64,000 nucleotides of DNA from Takashimella koratensis (lineage: Eukaryota > Basidiomycota > Tremellomycetes > Trichosporonales > Tetragoniomycetaceae), in contig BCKT01000013.1 in the NCBI GenBank assembly GCA_003116875.1, forward strand, positions 744,001-808,000, read 5' to 3'. Made by a program: the position numbers and the translations under genes. Each line of letters opens with the position of its first letter. Within the stretch, counting starts at the first letter, position 1. The notes below the pieces were generated by a model. That model worked only from the letters and a program-made list of their open reading frames with translations. It made no database searches and was not told the origin of the DNA. Positions 1 to 10,753 of the stretch are shown piece by piece.

Positions 1-879
1 CCTGGTAGCCGCTCAGAACATTGTCACGGTCTTGCGGCCAAGGAAGCATTCCATCCACCCATCAGGTTAGTAAAGCTCGTCGAGGTGAGCTGACATTAGA
101 TCTACACCTGCTACTGAACACCCTATCGTCATCAAAGACACTGCGGACTTCCGAGACTTGGCTTCCAATCTGCTTGCCAAAATTCAACCAGTCTGGCTTT
201 GTCCATGCCTACGTCTCGTATATTCTGGAGGACGTGGGCCTCATCTTTGTCAGCGCCGACAAGGAAGCCTTTGAAAAGCTGCGCATCTGGAAGAATCATG
301 TTGCCGAGGTGAGTTTGGCACATGGGCGTACCGCTGACAAACAGCATCTTCAAAAGACATCCACGTTGCAGAAAATTCAGCAAGCGGCAGCAGCTCACTC
401 GTACACAGTTTGTAAGTCCAGACAGATGTTTGGACCACGCTCACTTGACTAGCTGCATTAGGGTGTCCCGGACTTCGACACTTCCTGTACAAGTCGCGGC
501 AACATGTCCAGATCACCTGTCCGGAATGGGACCACCCTTACGTGAGAGGAAGCGAGGACCAGAAGCGGATCGTCACGCTTTTCCAACAGCTCCACGACGA
601 CGTTCATGCGCGATCAGGTCAAGCCTCTCCGCTGAAACTGTTGTGTGTTCGTAACGAGCATGAGATATGTCTAGCTTGGGTAGGTTGTACACACACTCGC
701 AGGTTCTGGTGTCAAGTTGGACTGATCAACGTCATCAGGTCACCAAGCCGTTCGAGCTGTATCTGGCTCTGTCTCCCCGTATGTCCAAGTCGGCAATCGT
801 TGCCACTGCGAACAATGTCGCAAAATGGATTAGTGGAGAAGACAGCAAGCTGTTTCTCAAAGATGCGCCTGTATTCTAG
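1..879 (+). CDS. MON1: MON1 vacuolar fusion protein, 3' part only
   Basis: C-terminal part of Mon1, the partner of Ccz1 in the guanine exchange factor that activates Rab7/Ypt7 on late endosomes and vacuoles. The 5' end lies outside the window. Exons deduced: 1-65, 100-308, 345-411, 462-679, 739-879. The joined reading gives family landmarks in order: RPRKHSIHPSDLHLLLNTL, then LPICLPKFNQSGFVHAYVSY, then LIFVSADKEAFEKL, then LRHFLYKSRQHVQITCPEW, then NEHEICLAW, and a C-terminal longin-like segment ending KWISGEDSKLFLKDAPVF. Introns are 34-59 nt with GT-AG ends. Identification is strong because the order and spacing match Mon1 over about 230 residues. The exact splice sites are inferred. Confidence 0.9.
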
Positions 880-1259
880 ACAAGTCTTGAGCCCGGGGCA
901 AGACGTACCGCATACATTGCCCATCCTATGTTATATAGAGCGCCATGCATTTGCATTTCGGTCTCCAATTATAAGCAAGGCAATGAGAATGCTGGGCGAA
1001 GCTACCGTGACGGTGCCAATTGCCGCTAGACCAAATAAAGTTGAAAACACAGCCAACACACGGCCAACTTGACTTTGCTCATTCTCCATCTCTCATCTTT
1101 TGATTCTTCACCAGCTACTTGACATTCTTGTCGGCTACAGCTCACGATATAGCTCAATCCGACTCTCGGGATCTCGCATGCCCCACGGGTCCTTCCCGAC
1201 ACCCGCTCGCACTCACCCGCCCGACCCTTTGATGCTTCCTACTTGACCGCACTCAGCTG
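880..1259. other. intergenic gap between MON1 and zinc-finger gene
   Basis: About 380 bases with no credible coding sequence. It holds the MON1 3' UTR and the promoter of the downstream zinc-finger gene. The last 150 bases before the ATG are C-rich with CT runs, typical of basidiomycete leaders. Confidence 0.6.
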
Positions 1260-2542
1260 ATGGACGAGGACCCGGCGGTCAACCCGTACGCGAGTTGGGG
1301 ACAGATCAACACCTACGAGTCAGCAGCCACCAGCGACTCAAGCGAGCGGCGACGAAGCCGAGGACGGCAACGAGTCATCAAGGTTGAAGACGACATCTCG
1401 CAGACGGACTGGGAGTCATCAGTTCTTGACGAGTTGTCTATAGCTGGACCATCCAGCTATGAAGACGAGTATCGTGCACCCTCCTCCGCCCGATCCGTCT
1501 CCGAGGCGCTACCGGCTTTCGGCGGCTTGACAGTATCGCAGGTACAGCAACTCGGCCGCTCCAGACTTCGCCCCGCCATAGAATGCCAATGGAAGGACTG
1601 CTCCGCAAGTCTACTCACTCTGAAGCTCCTCGATAAGGTGAGTACTGACCACACCAAGGTTTGGCAGACATGAAGCAATACTGACTTTCTCAGCACGTCA
1701 AGCTTCACGCCCGCCAGTTAGCCCGCCCGGGTTGCCGGTGGTCCGGATGCCAACAGACGTTTCGCAGCTCTCGCGATTTAATCGACCATGTCCAGTCGCA
1801 TATCGCTGGCAGTGCCTACTGCCCGTTCAAAGGTGGGCAATACGATCGCTGCAAAGTTGTTCTTTTGCTCATTCATTGCGCAGCGTGTCAACATCCGTTA
1901 TACCGTTCCGAGGCCCATTTCTTGAAAGGACCACCAGATCACCCACACCAGCCATGGACCAAAGAGATGCTCCATCCCCGACCACTCCCTTCTCCTCCTC
2001 GACTCGGTCCCCTACCCCCTCTCCCTGCTCTCGGAACGGCCACGCCGCTGTATCTCATCTCCTGCCCTCCGGTGAAGCGGTCCAGGAAGTGGCCCCAACA
2101 ACCTCTCGTTCTGCCACCAGCGCCCCACGAGATGATCCCGTTTATCCCTTCTCGAAAGAGGTCACGTCACGAGACACCCCTTTGGAATTCTAGCGATATC
2201 TTCCGTCCTGACAACGACGACGAGGAGGAGGACGATGGCCCCGATCTTCACCCTCCGCCGACCGTCGAGGAAGGGACTCGAGTGCCGCTATCGATTCGAC
2301 CAAGGTCGAAACTCCGAGCACCTCTCGTCCCGCAGGTTCTAGATTGGTTGGCGTACAAGCAGCGGACCGCCCCTGCAGCTCCAGAGCCGACTGTTGCGAA
2401 GCCGCATCCGTTACCTACGCCGATCGCGACTGAGAAGGCGGCAACGCGTTGGGCTCAACTGCAGGCTGGTCGCAGTATCGGCATTTCGTACTGGGCGCAT
2501 TACCTAGCATATTCTTCGAGGACCTCGTCGGCGTCGACTTGA
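1260..2542 (+). CDS. C2H2 zinc-finger protein, putative transcription factor
   Basis: Two exons, 1260-1637 and 1694-2542, give about 408 residues. Near residues 115-170 there are two linked C2H2 fingers: one starting CQWKDCSASLLTL and ending with His-Val-Lys-Leu-His across the splice site, then CRWSGCQQTF...LIDHVQSH. A third Cys-rich stretch (YCPFKGGQYDRC...HCAAC) follows but is not a clean finger. The N-terminus is acidic and Ser-rich. The C-terminal half has a strong acidic run (DDEEEDD), a basic KRSRH patch and Pro-rich segments. Adjacent fingers of the CxWxxC type occur in Zic/Gli-like and fungal regulators, so DNA binding is likely, but no ortholog was recognised. The second exon stays in frame across 1834-1890, where a weak GT-AG pair could also be read as an intron. 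Confidence 0.75.
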
Positions 2543-2956
2543 ACGAACGATTCCTTGATATAGAGCAACCAGGCATATTGTATACGACGAGGTCATACGT
2601 TGAGAGACCTTGACTTGATGAATAACGATACACAGTGTACAAACTTCCTACTTGTTACATACATACATAGATGGCCTCCCCTGATGGCCTCCCCTCGGGA
2701 TGCAACCGTAAGCGAACATGACATTCTCCGTCGGCGCCGCTAAGTGGCTGGAGAAGAGCTCTTACCTGTTCCTGATCAGCTCAAGACGCTCGCGCCTTGC
2801 CGCTGGTACTTACGTTCCCTCTTTCTTCGTACAAGGGGAATCCTTGGCATCAGCGACTCGTACAAATCGAGCTGAATCGGGGCGGTATAGCGCGCCAAGG
2901 CTTTCGCGCGGCAATCGACTGGGCGGGGACTTAGCAATGATTATCGTGTCTCTGTA
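2543..2956. other. convergent intergenic gap with small tandem repeat
   Basis: About 410 bases between two genes whose 3' ends face each other. The only structure noticed is a 13-bp direct duplication at 2670-2695 (unit GATGGCCTCCCCT, twice). Short reading frames here lack family features. Confidence 0.5.
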
Positions 2957-3759
2957 TCACTCACTGTCATTTGGCGCTGTTGGGTTCTCGCCAAACATTC
3001 TCCGCAGTTTTGCATCGGCTTTGAAGATGGAGCTGAAAGTCGTCAGAAATCCAAGTGGTCATACACTCACGACTCATCAGGCAAGAGCGCCGAAGCCAGG
3101 GACATAGAATCTGGCCATTGTGTTGCCGGGCGGGTCCGCCTCTTTGCAGCCGACGCATATGGCTGAGAGGCAGCGAGAGAAAGCAGGACCTTGTCGAGGA
3201 AAGACTGCGTCGATCTGACGACTTTTTCCAGAACAAGCTGCTCAGAGTCGTCCAACGTGTCCAACACCCTGCCTGCTTGCTGGAATTTCTTCCTAACGAG
3301 CAGCTCTGCCAAAGACCCAACCGCGATGTCTAGCGTGACCTCGGGCACCTGTTCCTCATCCATTGAAAGCGGCCATCTCTCCATTTGCGGCTTGTCTGGT
3401 GACTTTGGTCGCAACCTTGGTCCGCTTAACGTGGGCGACGATTGCTGGCCTAGAATGCGCCGGACCTGTTCGGCTTTTGCCCGCTTCCGTTCGCTGGCAA
3501 GAGTTGGGGTAATAGAGGTATCATCTTGGAGGTCGTTGACATCTTCTTCGAGTTCATCGACGTCGTCATCGTCTGAGAGAGCAGATAGGAGGGATGTGGT
3601 ACGCCAGGAAGAGGGAAACAGAGGGGATCCGGGAAGCGATGAAGAGTAGTGATTGTCGAGGTTGTGAATGACACGTGTCCATTGTGCGTACTCGTGTCTG
3701 GAGGTGGACGGAAGGGGTGACGATGCGTGCGGAGAGGACTTGCGAGGTGGCCGGGGCAT
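2957..3759 (-). CDS. hypothetical protein with acidic and coiled segments
   Basis: Two exons on the minus strand, 3759-3071 and 3032-2957, encode about 254 residues. The 38-nt intron has GTGAGT at its 5' end and CTTTCAG at its 3' end. The start chosen is the first true ATG in frame (MPRPPRKSS). The frame extends further upstream but without an ATG. Features: a Ser/Pro-rich N-terminus, an aromatic patch (YAQWTRVIHNLDNHYSSSL), a strongly acidic run around residue 60 (DDDDVDELEEDVNDLQDD), a basic KRAKAEQVRRIL stretch, and a helical region with VGSLAELLVRKKFQQAGRVL. No family was recognised. It may be a nuclear or scaffold protein, but nothing in the sequence fixes a role. Confidence 0.6.
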
Positions 3760-4001
3760 GTCCAGTTTGCGAGGAGTTGCCTGAGAGCGACGAGGGCAAT
3801 GGAACAATGGACGATGAGTGAGAGAGACGAAGAGATGAATCGGAAAAGTTGCAGCGATGAATCTTGGGGTTCGGTGCCTGAAACAACAACAACAACGGCG
3901 TCGGCGTCGGCGTCAACTTTGTCTCTTGTCCATCGTCCATCCTCCTGGTTCTGGGCAACCATCTCTGCAGCCTGGCTTGTACGTGCCCGGCTGTCAACAC
4001 C

Positions 4002-4691
4002 ATGCCGTCCTCGCCATTAGCCCTCCTCCACCAGCTACTTCGTCGCCTCGACATTCCAATCTTCCCGCCAACCTTGTCATCAACCCCGCCATCGTTGCTC
4101 TTGCTCCTATTGGAAACCCTGGTCGGCTACAAGCTCGCCCTCCCATCCGCGACACGGCTCTGCAAATCGAGAAATGACGAGCTCGCCATCGTTAAATGCG
4201 TTCTCGGTGTCCTTGCCGATGATCTCCTCGCCATGGACCTAGCCATCATTGATCCCATCCGCGTGGTCCGTGGCTCCGAACCAGACATTGCGGTGATCGT
4301 ACTCGCCCTCATTGTCGTCGCTCGACGACGCAACGTCGATATCGATTTTACACCCGCCGATCAAGACCGATCGTATGCAAGCCACGAAAGTCTGCTAGAC
4401 GAACCCCTGTCTTCGCCTGCTCTAGATCTCCCCCCTCCCATCAAGCCCGATCCGTCGTCGCGAGCTCACTCTGACGCGGACGTTTTCGGATTGGTTCTAA
4501 ACACCAAGCGCGCTGGAACACTGGATTTGATCAGTGCAGCAGGCACGCGACCTCAAAGCAATGACTCGGGGTCGACCTCACGTGCGAAGACAGTACTACA
4601 AGAGATGGTCGAAGAGTTTGGGCTCGAACCTTCAAGGTTGGTCACAATGCTAGTTGCTCTGATCACATGGCTGATGGTACATTGTAGATAG
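4002..4691 (+). CDS. hypothetical protein, helical N-terminal domain
   Basis: Divergent from its upstream neighbour by about 240 bases. Reads from an ATG at 4002 to a TAG at 4689-4691. A 51-nt intron is likely at 4637-4687 (GTTGGT to TTGTAG). Because it is a multiple of three and has no stop, spliced (212 residues) and retained (229 residues) forms end at the same stop codon. The N-terminal 80 residues are Leu-rich and helical (LHQLLRRLDIPIFPPTL, then SLLLLLLETLVGYKL), recalling the small calponin-homology-like modules at the start of some centrosomal or tubulin-associated proteins. That resemblance is from memory and weak. The rest is Asp/Pro/Ser-rich linker. No function is assigned. Confidence 0.55.
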   Translation: MPSSPLALLHQLLRRLDIPIFPPTLSSTPPSLLLLLLETLVGYKLALPSATRLCKSRNDELAIVKCVLGVLADDLLAMDLAIIDPIRVVRGSEPDIAVIVLALIVVARRRNVDIDFTPADQDRSYASHESLLDEPLSSPALDLPPPIKPDPSSRAHSDADVFGLVLNTKRAGTLDLISAAGTRPQSNDSGSTSRAKTVLQEMVEEFGLEPSRLVTMLVALITWLMVHCR

Positions 4692-4713
4692 CCTGCCTAT
4701 GCTGCGTCGTCTC

Positions 4714-5926
4714 CTACTTCCGCACCAGCCCTCCAACGGCTGAAAACGGTCTACCCTTGACCGATCGCACGGCTTGTCGAAATGTCAGGCTCGTCCGTGT
4801 GTGCCTCTCCGCTTTCCACGCGCCGCGCTCGATACTTTCGGCGACAGTCGCGTCTTCAAGCACCTTCTCGTTCGCAACAACGACAGCCTCCTTGACCGAC
4901 TCGCCCACCTCGCCATGGTTGGCCTTGACCACGACATCCTCGGCTCGTTCACTGATACCGTGAAGGTGCGAGGTGTAGAGTGAACTCGAAAGAACCAGCA
5001 GCGATCTTGGGAGAAGGAGGAGATGTGCCAAGGGTACCGCCGCCATCGCTTTTCCCCCGTCTTTCGAGGGTTCGGTTGCAATCATGGGAGGCGAGGGAGA
5101 TGCTTCGGATATGTAGTGGTGAATGTCGAGGATAGTGTAGGAGCCTAGAGACAAGGTTGCGACCAAAGGGTGGAATGCTGGTCCATCCTCGTGCGGCTAG
5201 GTGAATATCAATATCCATCCGTAACATCATTTTACTTAGACCATACGCACAGAGATGCCTTGTCCGGGTAGATACTCGTTGACGAGCACTTGATTGATGT
5301 TGACCCCTTGCCCATCCTCGCTGCCAACCTTGTTTTTGAATCGTACTTGCTCGAGAACAGCGCTGATACGCTCGACGACATTCGGACTGGGAGGAAACGG
5401 TGAGCGCTTACCAAGCCTTAGCTCCGAAGTCAACTTACAAGGTTGTCAAGAAATCAGGCAGCTTCTCGGGAAGCAGTACCCCTCCCTTGGACATCGTGCC
5501 CCCTAACGCCGAGATCAGCTGGGAGAGACAATCAAGGGCTCATTTCTGGCTCACCCCAATACTGCAACCTGGGGTTTGAAATCAGTCAGCATTGTGCTCA
5601 AACCAGATTGTGCTCAAACCAGATGTCCAGCAACCCGCTCACCTTCGCCCACTACCGACCGTCTTCCATTTGGGCTGGGGACTCTGCTCTAGCTGTGGGG
5701 TGGTTCAAGAAAAGTTAAATAAAGAGCATAGCTTGTCAGCAAAGTGTCCCTCGAGAGCAGACGCTGACCAACCTTTTTCAGCAAGTACTCCTCCTCGTCC
5801 TGGGTGATGAAATCTGGGATACTGGACAGTGGTCAGCAATGCAAACAAGACAGTCATTGGAGCAAAGGTCCCTCACTAGTACGCCGCGGGAGGGATATTG
5901 GGCACTCGATGTTGTTCCAAAGACAT
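4714..5926 (-). CDS. ALKBH6: AlkB homolog 6, Fe(II)/2-oxoglutarate dioxygenase
   Basis: Seven exons on the minus strand: 5926-5877, 5821-5773, 5692-5643, 5568-5555, 5502-5439, 5386-5251 and 5196-4714, giving 281 residues. Joined, it follows ALKBH6 throughout: YYIPDFITQDEEEYLL, then QPKWKTV, RLQYWGG, GGVLLPEKLP, NQVLVNEYLPGQGI, then the iron-binding HED (HxD motif) in SPHEDGPAFHPLVATLSLGSYT, then LLLLPRSLLVLSSSLYTSHLHGI carrying the distal His. The C-terminal TRTSLTFRQAVR has the Arg residues expected to hold 2-oxoglutarate. ALKBH6 is a conserved, poorly characterised AlkB protein; nucleic-acid demethylation is inferred from the family. Exon 4 is only 14 nt long, yet phases close perfectly. 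Start is the first ATG (MSLEQHRVPNIPP). Confidence 0.92.
5592..5623 (+). repeat. 16-bp perfect direct repeat inside ALKBH6 intron
   Basis: The unit TTGTGCTCAAACCAGA occurs twice back to back at 5592-5607 and 5608-5623. It lies in the intron between the 50-nt and 14-nt exons of ALKBH6, so it does not alter the protein. Confidence 0.9.
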
Positions 5927-6226
5927 TGTTGAGGGTGACAACGACGTAAGGCGGAAGACTATGGTTGTCGAGTGGACGTTGCAATGTCAAAACAAGCGGC
6001 AGTTTGACATTTCGTCGTCAGTCGCCCGATCAAGGTCCCACCAAGGTCCCACCGCCAGAGCTCACGTTGCCGCACATCTTATGAATATAGTATATATCAT
6101 CGCAGTCCCTACATAAAACAAACAGAGGACAGTATCGAAGACAGTATGTTTCAAAAGGTCATGCTGAATTCGGCTTTGGCTGCTACCAGAGTCGTCACTA
6201 ATGCTACGCTTGCTCCCGCCGTCCGC
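5927..6226. other. intergenic gap upstream of ALKBH6
   Basis: About 300 bases between the ALKBH6 start and the stop of the next minus-strand gene. Contains a short duplication (CAAGGTCCCAC twice, near 6030-6052). No coding sequence is seen. Confidence 0.5.
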
Positions 6227-6990
6227 CTAACGTCTCCGCGTGCGACTAGTCCCTTCCTCCTCCTCTGCCTTGTTGGTCCCTAACAGCCAGTCCAACCCAG
6301 CGGCCTTTGCCAACGACTGCTTAACGAATCCCTGCACGGCCTCCTGCCAGTCATCCCCTCGGTTCACCACGCCCGCCGCCGACTCGAGGATCGAAGACAA
6401 GACGTCGCCGTCGGGTGATTCGTTCGATTTTGATCGAGATCCAGCACGTTTCGTCTTGGAGCGGGTCGAAGGGCCACTCGAGCTTGAAAATGGAGAAGAG
6501 AAGGACGATTTGCGTTTGCGGTTGGAATTTGACGACGTGGAACTACCCGAGAACAAGTCGGCAAGGGAGGCGATCCCAGGGCTGGAGCGTGCACGGCCCT
6601 GGGCGGCATTGCCGAGGCCCAGGCTTGATTTGACGACCTCAAACAGCTCGTCCATACCGCCTTGGCCAGAGTTGGACATGACCCATGCGATTAATGCGAG
6701 GATGGGAGCGAATCGGAAGGCAAATCGAACGAACCGCGTAAAGTAACCAAAGACGCCAGCGATGACAGTATAGACAATGTAGAACGCGACGAGGACAACG
6801 ATCCACTTGGTGTACGGGAGGATCGCTTGGATGACGGGCCAGAAGGTGGCAGGTCTCGATAGCGAAGGCGGGTCGAGGATGATGGCCTGAAGGTTGGGAG
6901 GCAGGTGCGGGAGGATCTGGCGAAGGATGTCCCTGTGGGTCGAGTATCAGCAAGAGGCTCGGTATGCGCGGATAAGGACGCTCACTCCAT
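6227..6990 (-). CDS. small membrane protein with basic Ser-rich tail
   Basis: Two exons, 6990-6986 (just ATGGA) and 6932-6227, encode 236 residues. The start is supported by a GTGAGC donor directly after ATGGA and by an in-frame join giving MEDILRQILPHLPPNLQ. Around residues 45-90 there is a hydrophobic block (KWIVVLVAFYIVYTVIAGVFGYF, partly, then FRFAPILALIAWV) that forms one or two membrane segments. After this comes a predicted soluble region with a Ser-rich, Lys/Arg-rich stretch (NRKRKSSFSSPFSSSS, KTKRAGSRSKS) and an amphipathic part (DDWQEAVQGFVKQSLAKAAGLDWLLG), ending in Glu and Arg clusters. The layout suggests an organelle or ER membrane protein, but no family was recognised. Confidence 0.7.
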
Positions 6991-7332
6991 GTTGGCTAGA
7001 AGCTGTGGAGCCGGCTTATGAGACTGGGAGGGGTTGTCTATGGCAGAATGCGTGCGCCAAGTCGTTGAGGTTGTTTAAAGCGGTGATTGTTGAAGATGGA
7101 CGGATGAATGAATGAATCGGTGGATGGATCGGTAAAGTGCGACCAAAATACGCGTCACCAGGAAACGACCGTCTCCAAACTGCCAGCGTGGCGCTTCCAC
7201 GATAACCAGGCAACACTGGGACCGAAACGCAACAACGGACATGAGAGATTTGCATGCAAGCACAGCACAACGACGTTCCCGTTTCGATACCTTGAGGTTG
7301 AGTCTACAAGATACTATGGGCAATATCTAAAT
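6991..7332. other. intergenic gap, minus-strand promoter
   Basis: About 340 bases between two minus-strand genes: 3' UTR of the decarboxylase gene and promoter of the membrane-protein gene. A GAATGAATGAATC run lies near 7102-7114. No gene is seen. Confidence 0.5.
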
Positions 7333-9433
7333 CTATTCAAATTTAAACTCCTTCAACAACTTGACTCCTTCCTCCTCGATGACGCTCCACGTCTGCATCA
7401 CGTTATCCATGGTGGTATTCAGACCACCCATCGCGAAACGGATACAAAAGATCTCACTCTCCATACTCTTCAGCATCGTCTGGGTCAAGATGACATCAGT
7501 TCTTGCCGCGAGCCGAGAGTTGAGCTCCACATTGAGCTTGTTCAAGGCAGCATCGTCAAGCGCCGAGCTATCAGAGGGGACCAAACGGAAGTCCAAGAGG
7601 GCCAGGCGAGGGGGGGCAACGATCTGGAAGATCGGCGACGCTTTGACAATCTCCTCGAGCTGTCGGCGATGGTCGATACCCTGTGACAAATGGTAAGACA
7701 GTGACAATGATACACGTGTCAAGGACTTACATTTTCAAGCTTGCGACGAAAGCCGTTTGCGCCAAAGCTCCTCAGGACAAACCACAGCTTGAGACTGCGG
7801 AAACGACGACCCAAAGCAATCTGCCAGTTTCTATAGTCGATCACTGCACCCGAGTCACCCTCTTTGGTCCTCAAGAAGGCCTTGCGCTCGTCAGCACGAG
7901 CTTATACTATCAAAGCAGCTTTCTCACTGGTGTAACGTCAAGAGCGTTGGTCAGGTCTTTGCGGTTTCGAACGAAGAACAACGCTCAGAGTCAGCTCAAG
8001 CGCATTTGATCCACCCACAGCAATCAAACCCGGTAAGACCCCATTTGTGGGCATTGGTGCAGAAGGAGTGCGCGTAGCGGTTGACTTCGTCCAGACGCAG
8101 CTCTTCTCGGTATTCAGGTAAAGAGTACGCAACGCCCGCCCACTGCGTACGCGTCAGGCATGGTACTAGATTATTTGGATGTGGCTTACGGCAGCATCGA
8201 TGTGCATGAACATGGTCGGATACTTGTTGACTTGGACTGTCAGCATTAGTCATCTGGGCAAAAACTCACCAACTTCACCAATCTCTGCGACTCTGTCCAC
8301 CGCGCCCGTAGAAGTGGAGCCGACTGTTGCAACTGCCCGGTCAGCCAGGTCAGGACGTATCCTCTTACCAATCATGAAAGGGATCAACCCAGCCGCAATA
8401 TCCTCTTCGATAGCTTTCTGGACGACATCTCCGCGAAGAGCATAGTCGTCCTTCGCCGACACTGGCAGAGCACGGAATTGCAGGCCGAGAAGGACAGCCG
8501 CCTGAAAGGTTAACACTTGGTCTTGTCTTCTGCTTACTTTCAATCCGACGCTGTGAGTCTGGGTACTTCCGTACATCACCAGCTTCTGGGTGTACATGTC
8601 CCGGATCTGGAGTGTGACATCGACTCCTTTCTCCCCGGCAGACAACTTCGGGTCGTGCTGTGTTGCAAGGACTCCGAGAGCACGCTCGCGGGCGGCGATG
8701 GCGGCCGTGAGAGCAGACTCTGACGCGGACCCCTGGGTGTTGGCTTCGCTGATCTGTATATGGCACTTACCATGATGATACCTCCGCCATTGCCAGAAGT
8801 TAGAAGGAACTGGTCGTCAAGGCCCAAGATCTTCACCATCCAGTCCAGCACGACTTGCTCAAGCTCGGTGCACGCTGGGGAGCATTGCCACTATCAAAGG
8901 TCAGCCAACGGTGACAGTGTAAGCTCACGTTGAAGCCTGGGTTGTTGACGCTAGCCGTGAATAGCTCTCCAAGGATACTCTCAAAGGTCGTGATCGCGGG
9001 GAAGTAGGCAAAGAACGATCCATGCTGCCAGTGAGTGATACCTTTGTGAGGTTTAGCTCATACCGGTGCATCTTCTCGGCTTTCTTAACTCACCTGGCAT
9101 GATAAGGCTCTGAAAGTCCGATGCGATACGATCGAAGGGCTCGCCTTCCTCCGGTGCACTCTCTAAGATTGCCTTAGCTGCGGCTCTCGAGCAAGTCACA
9201 AGGGCCAGGAACTTACCGGGAAGTGCTTCAACTAGGTAGCCCGGCTGTACAGACGATTTGACAGGAACATTTTGAAGGTTTTGGTAGTAGTCACAGATGG
9301 CGTCGATCGCGGCGTACCCTTGCTTTCGAAATCTAACGAGTGTCAACCAGCGGGGCTTGAAGGGTGTTATCGGGCTCCCAAGGGTGAGAGTTTCGCTACC
9401 TGAGGGAGAGGGTACCTACTCTTCGATGTCCAT
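7333..9433 (-). CDS. PLP-dependent aromatic L-amino acid decarboxylase
   Basis: Group II pyridoxal-phosphate decarboxylase, 522 residues from 13 exons: 9433-9420, 9332-9217, 9162-9094, 9041-8929, 8890-8771, 8753-8538, 8501-8369, 8332-8270, 8236-8190, 8142-8019, 7983-7928, 7880-7731 and 7680-7333. Phases close throughout. Family landmarks: [17 protein letters not shown], then [45 protein letters not shown], then [15 protein letters not shown], then [18 protein letters not shown]. The cofactor lysine is in [13 protein letters not shown]. After this come [15 protein letters not shown] and the C-terminal [20 protein letters not shown]. These enzymes decarboxylate tryptophan, tyrosine, phenylalanine or DOPA in the cytosol to the matching amine. 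Which substrate is used here cannot be read from the sequence. The head-to-head neighbour is ISD11. Confidence 0.93.
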
Positions 9434-9695
9434 CTTGATTACGATTTGTATTCACAAGTAAACAGTCAAGTGTGAAGGGGTCACTGATTTCCCGAGGCGC
9501 GATAAGCCAGCCCGGAGAGAAGGCAGGATCGCGCATCTCCGGGATCTTACGTAATCACTGCAGCCAACCGGCAATGGTAATGACGCTGTTAAACTGTCGT
9601 CATCACCGGCGAGACAATGATCAGCCGGCTCTCCCATCTTTCATCTCCCATCTCGTTCCCACTCATCCATCGCCCTTGTCAAATCTCCCCCGATC

Positions 9696-10034
9696 ATGCC
9701 GCCCGCACCAGTACCCACCCCGGCTCAAATCCAGAGCTTATATACGGCGACGAAAACGGCAGCGTCTCGTTTCAGCTCGTATAATTATCTCAACTATTTC
9801 GTGCGGCGTACAGACCAAGTTTTTCGACCCGCATTGGCAGAGAAACTCGATTCGAGCGAGATGGCCAAGTTTTACGAGGATCGTACCAACGAGTTGGAGG
9901 TATTGAAGCGTGCTGCTGAAGTGAATAGTCTGTTCAAGGGCCCGCAACTTGTGGTGGAGCACCCGCGAGTGATTACGAGTGGAGGTGGAGCTGGGATGGA
10001 GGCGAGTGCGGGTGGAGGGGGCCAGCCAGAGTAG
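9696..10034 (+). CDS. ISD11: ISD11-like LYR-family Fe-S assembly factor
   Basis: Intronless, 112 residues. The segment SRFSSYNYLNYFVRRTDQVFRP matches the core of ISD11/LYRM4 (FSSYNFREYxxRR type), the small mitochondrial helical protein that binds and stabilises the cysteine desulfurase Nfs1, with acyl carrier protein docked in its helical bundle. The name-giving LYR tripeptide reads LYT here (SLYTATKTAASRF), so the Arg is replaced. After the core the usual helix ends in SLFKGPQLVVEHPRV, and the tail is Gly-rich. Length fits the family (about 90-115). It shares a short divergent promoter region with the decarboxylase. An alternative is another LYR-motif protein, but the FSSYN-NYFVRR core favours ISD11. 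Confidence 0.82.
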   Translation: MPPAPVPTPAQIQSLYTATKTAASRFSSYNYLNYFVRRTDQVFRPALAEKLDSSEMAKFYEDRTNELEVLKRAAEVNSLFKGPQLVVEHPRVITSGGGAGMEASAGGGGQPE

Positions 10035-10753
10035 GCAGATGAGACGGGGGTGGGTGTAGGATCCAGGATCCAGGATTAGGTAGTGAGTAGCATTGGGCGC
10101 CATGTATGGTGATTGCTGATTGCTGACTGCTGACTGCTGGCTGCTGGCTGCTAGGTGGCGATGGAGGTATAGGAATAGGAATGTACAGTACATCCACTCA
10201 AGGAAGGCCGGGCACGCTGCTGAGCACATACTGAGGAACTGACTTGGGACTGCGACGAGCAACTGCCTTGTGCCACACGTCGGTCTTTCGGAAGTCGGAC
10301 CGGAGAGGGAGGATGAGGTGACTGGACCCTGAGTCGCACGCGCTGGTACCCTGGGTTTATTGCCGATCTGGCAGTCTACAGTAGACTGACCCCGCTCTGC
10401 TAACTCCGGTCGGCCCACCGTGAGGCAGGCTCCCTTGAGGCTCACCTTCCTTCCTTGCGATTCCCCCTCCTTCCGTCTCTTCCCTGCCCCCTCCACCTTC
10501 CACCTTCCACCTTCCACCTTCCACCTTCCACCTTCCACCCCAACCTGTCGCTGCCGCTGCCGACGCAGTGTGTCCCCAGTCCCCAAATCAGTAACCCAGC
10601 ATCTTTCCATCTCCATCTCCGTCTTTCAACCTTGCTCTTCTTTCTTCTTTTCACCACTCACTCTTTCACCTAGTACGTCTCACCCCATCTCCCCATCTCG
10701 CTCACCTCGTCCCCTCGCTCACCTTGATCCCCCCTCCCTCCCCAGCAGTCAAA
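10035..10753. other. transketolase upstream region
   Basis: About 720 bases: 3' UTR of ISD11, then the promoter and a long pyrimidine-rich leader of the transketolase gene (from about 10440 to the ATG almost only C and T on the plus strand). Such leaders go with strongly expressed genes in basidiomycete yeasts. Antisense frames here are low complexity and are not taken as genes. Confidence 0.6.
10493..10539 (+). repeat. heptamer microsatellite (CTTCCAC)n
   Basis: About six to seven copies of a CTTCCAC/CCACCTT heptamer in the pyrimidine-rich leader region of the transketolase gene. Confidence 0.9.

Noticed and set aside
9738..10616. 292-codon frame on the minus strand across ISD11
   Set aside because: Contains heptamer repeat and low-complexity text. 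It covers ISD11, which has a recognisable family signature.
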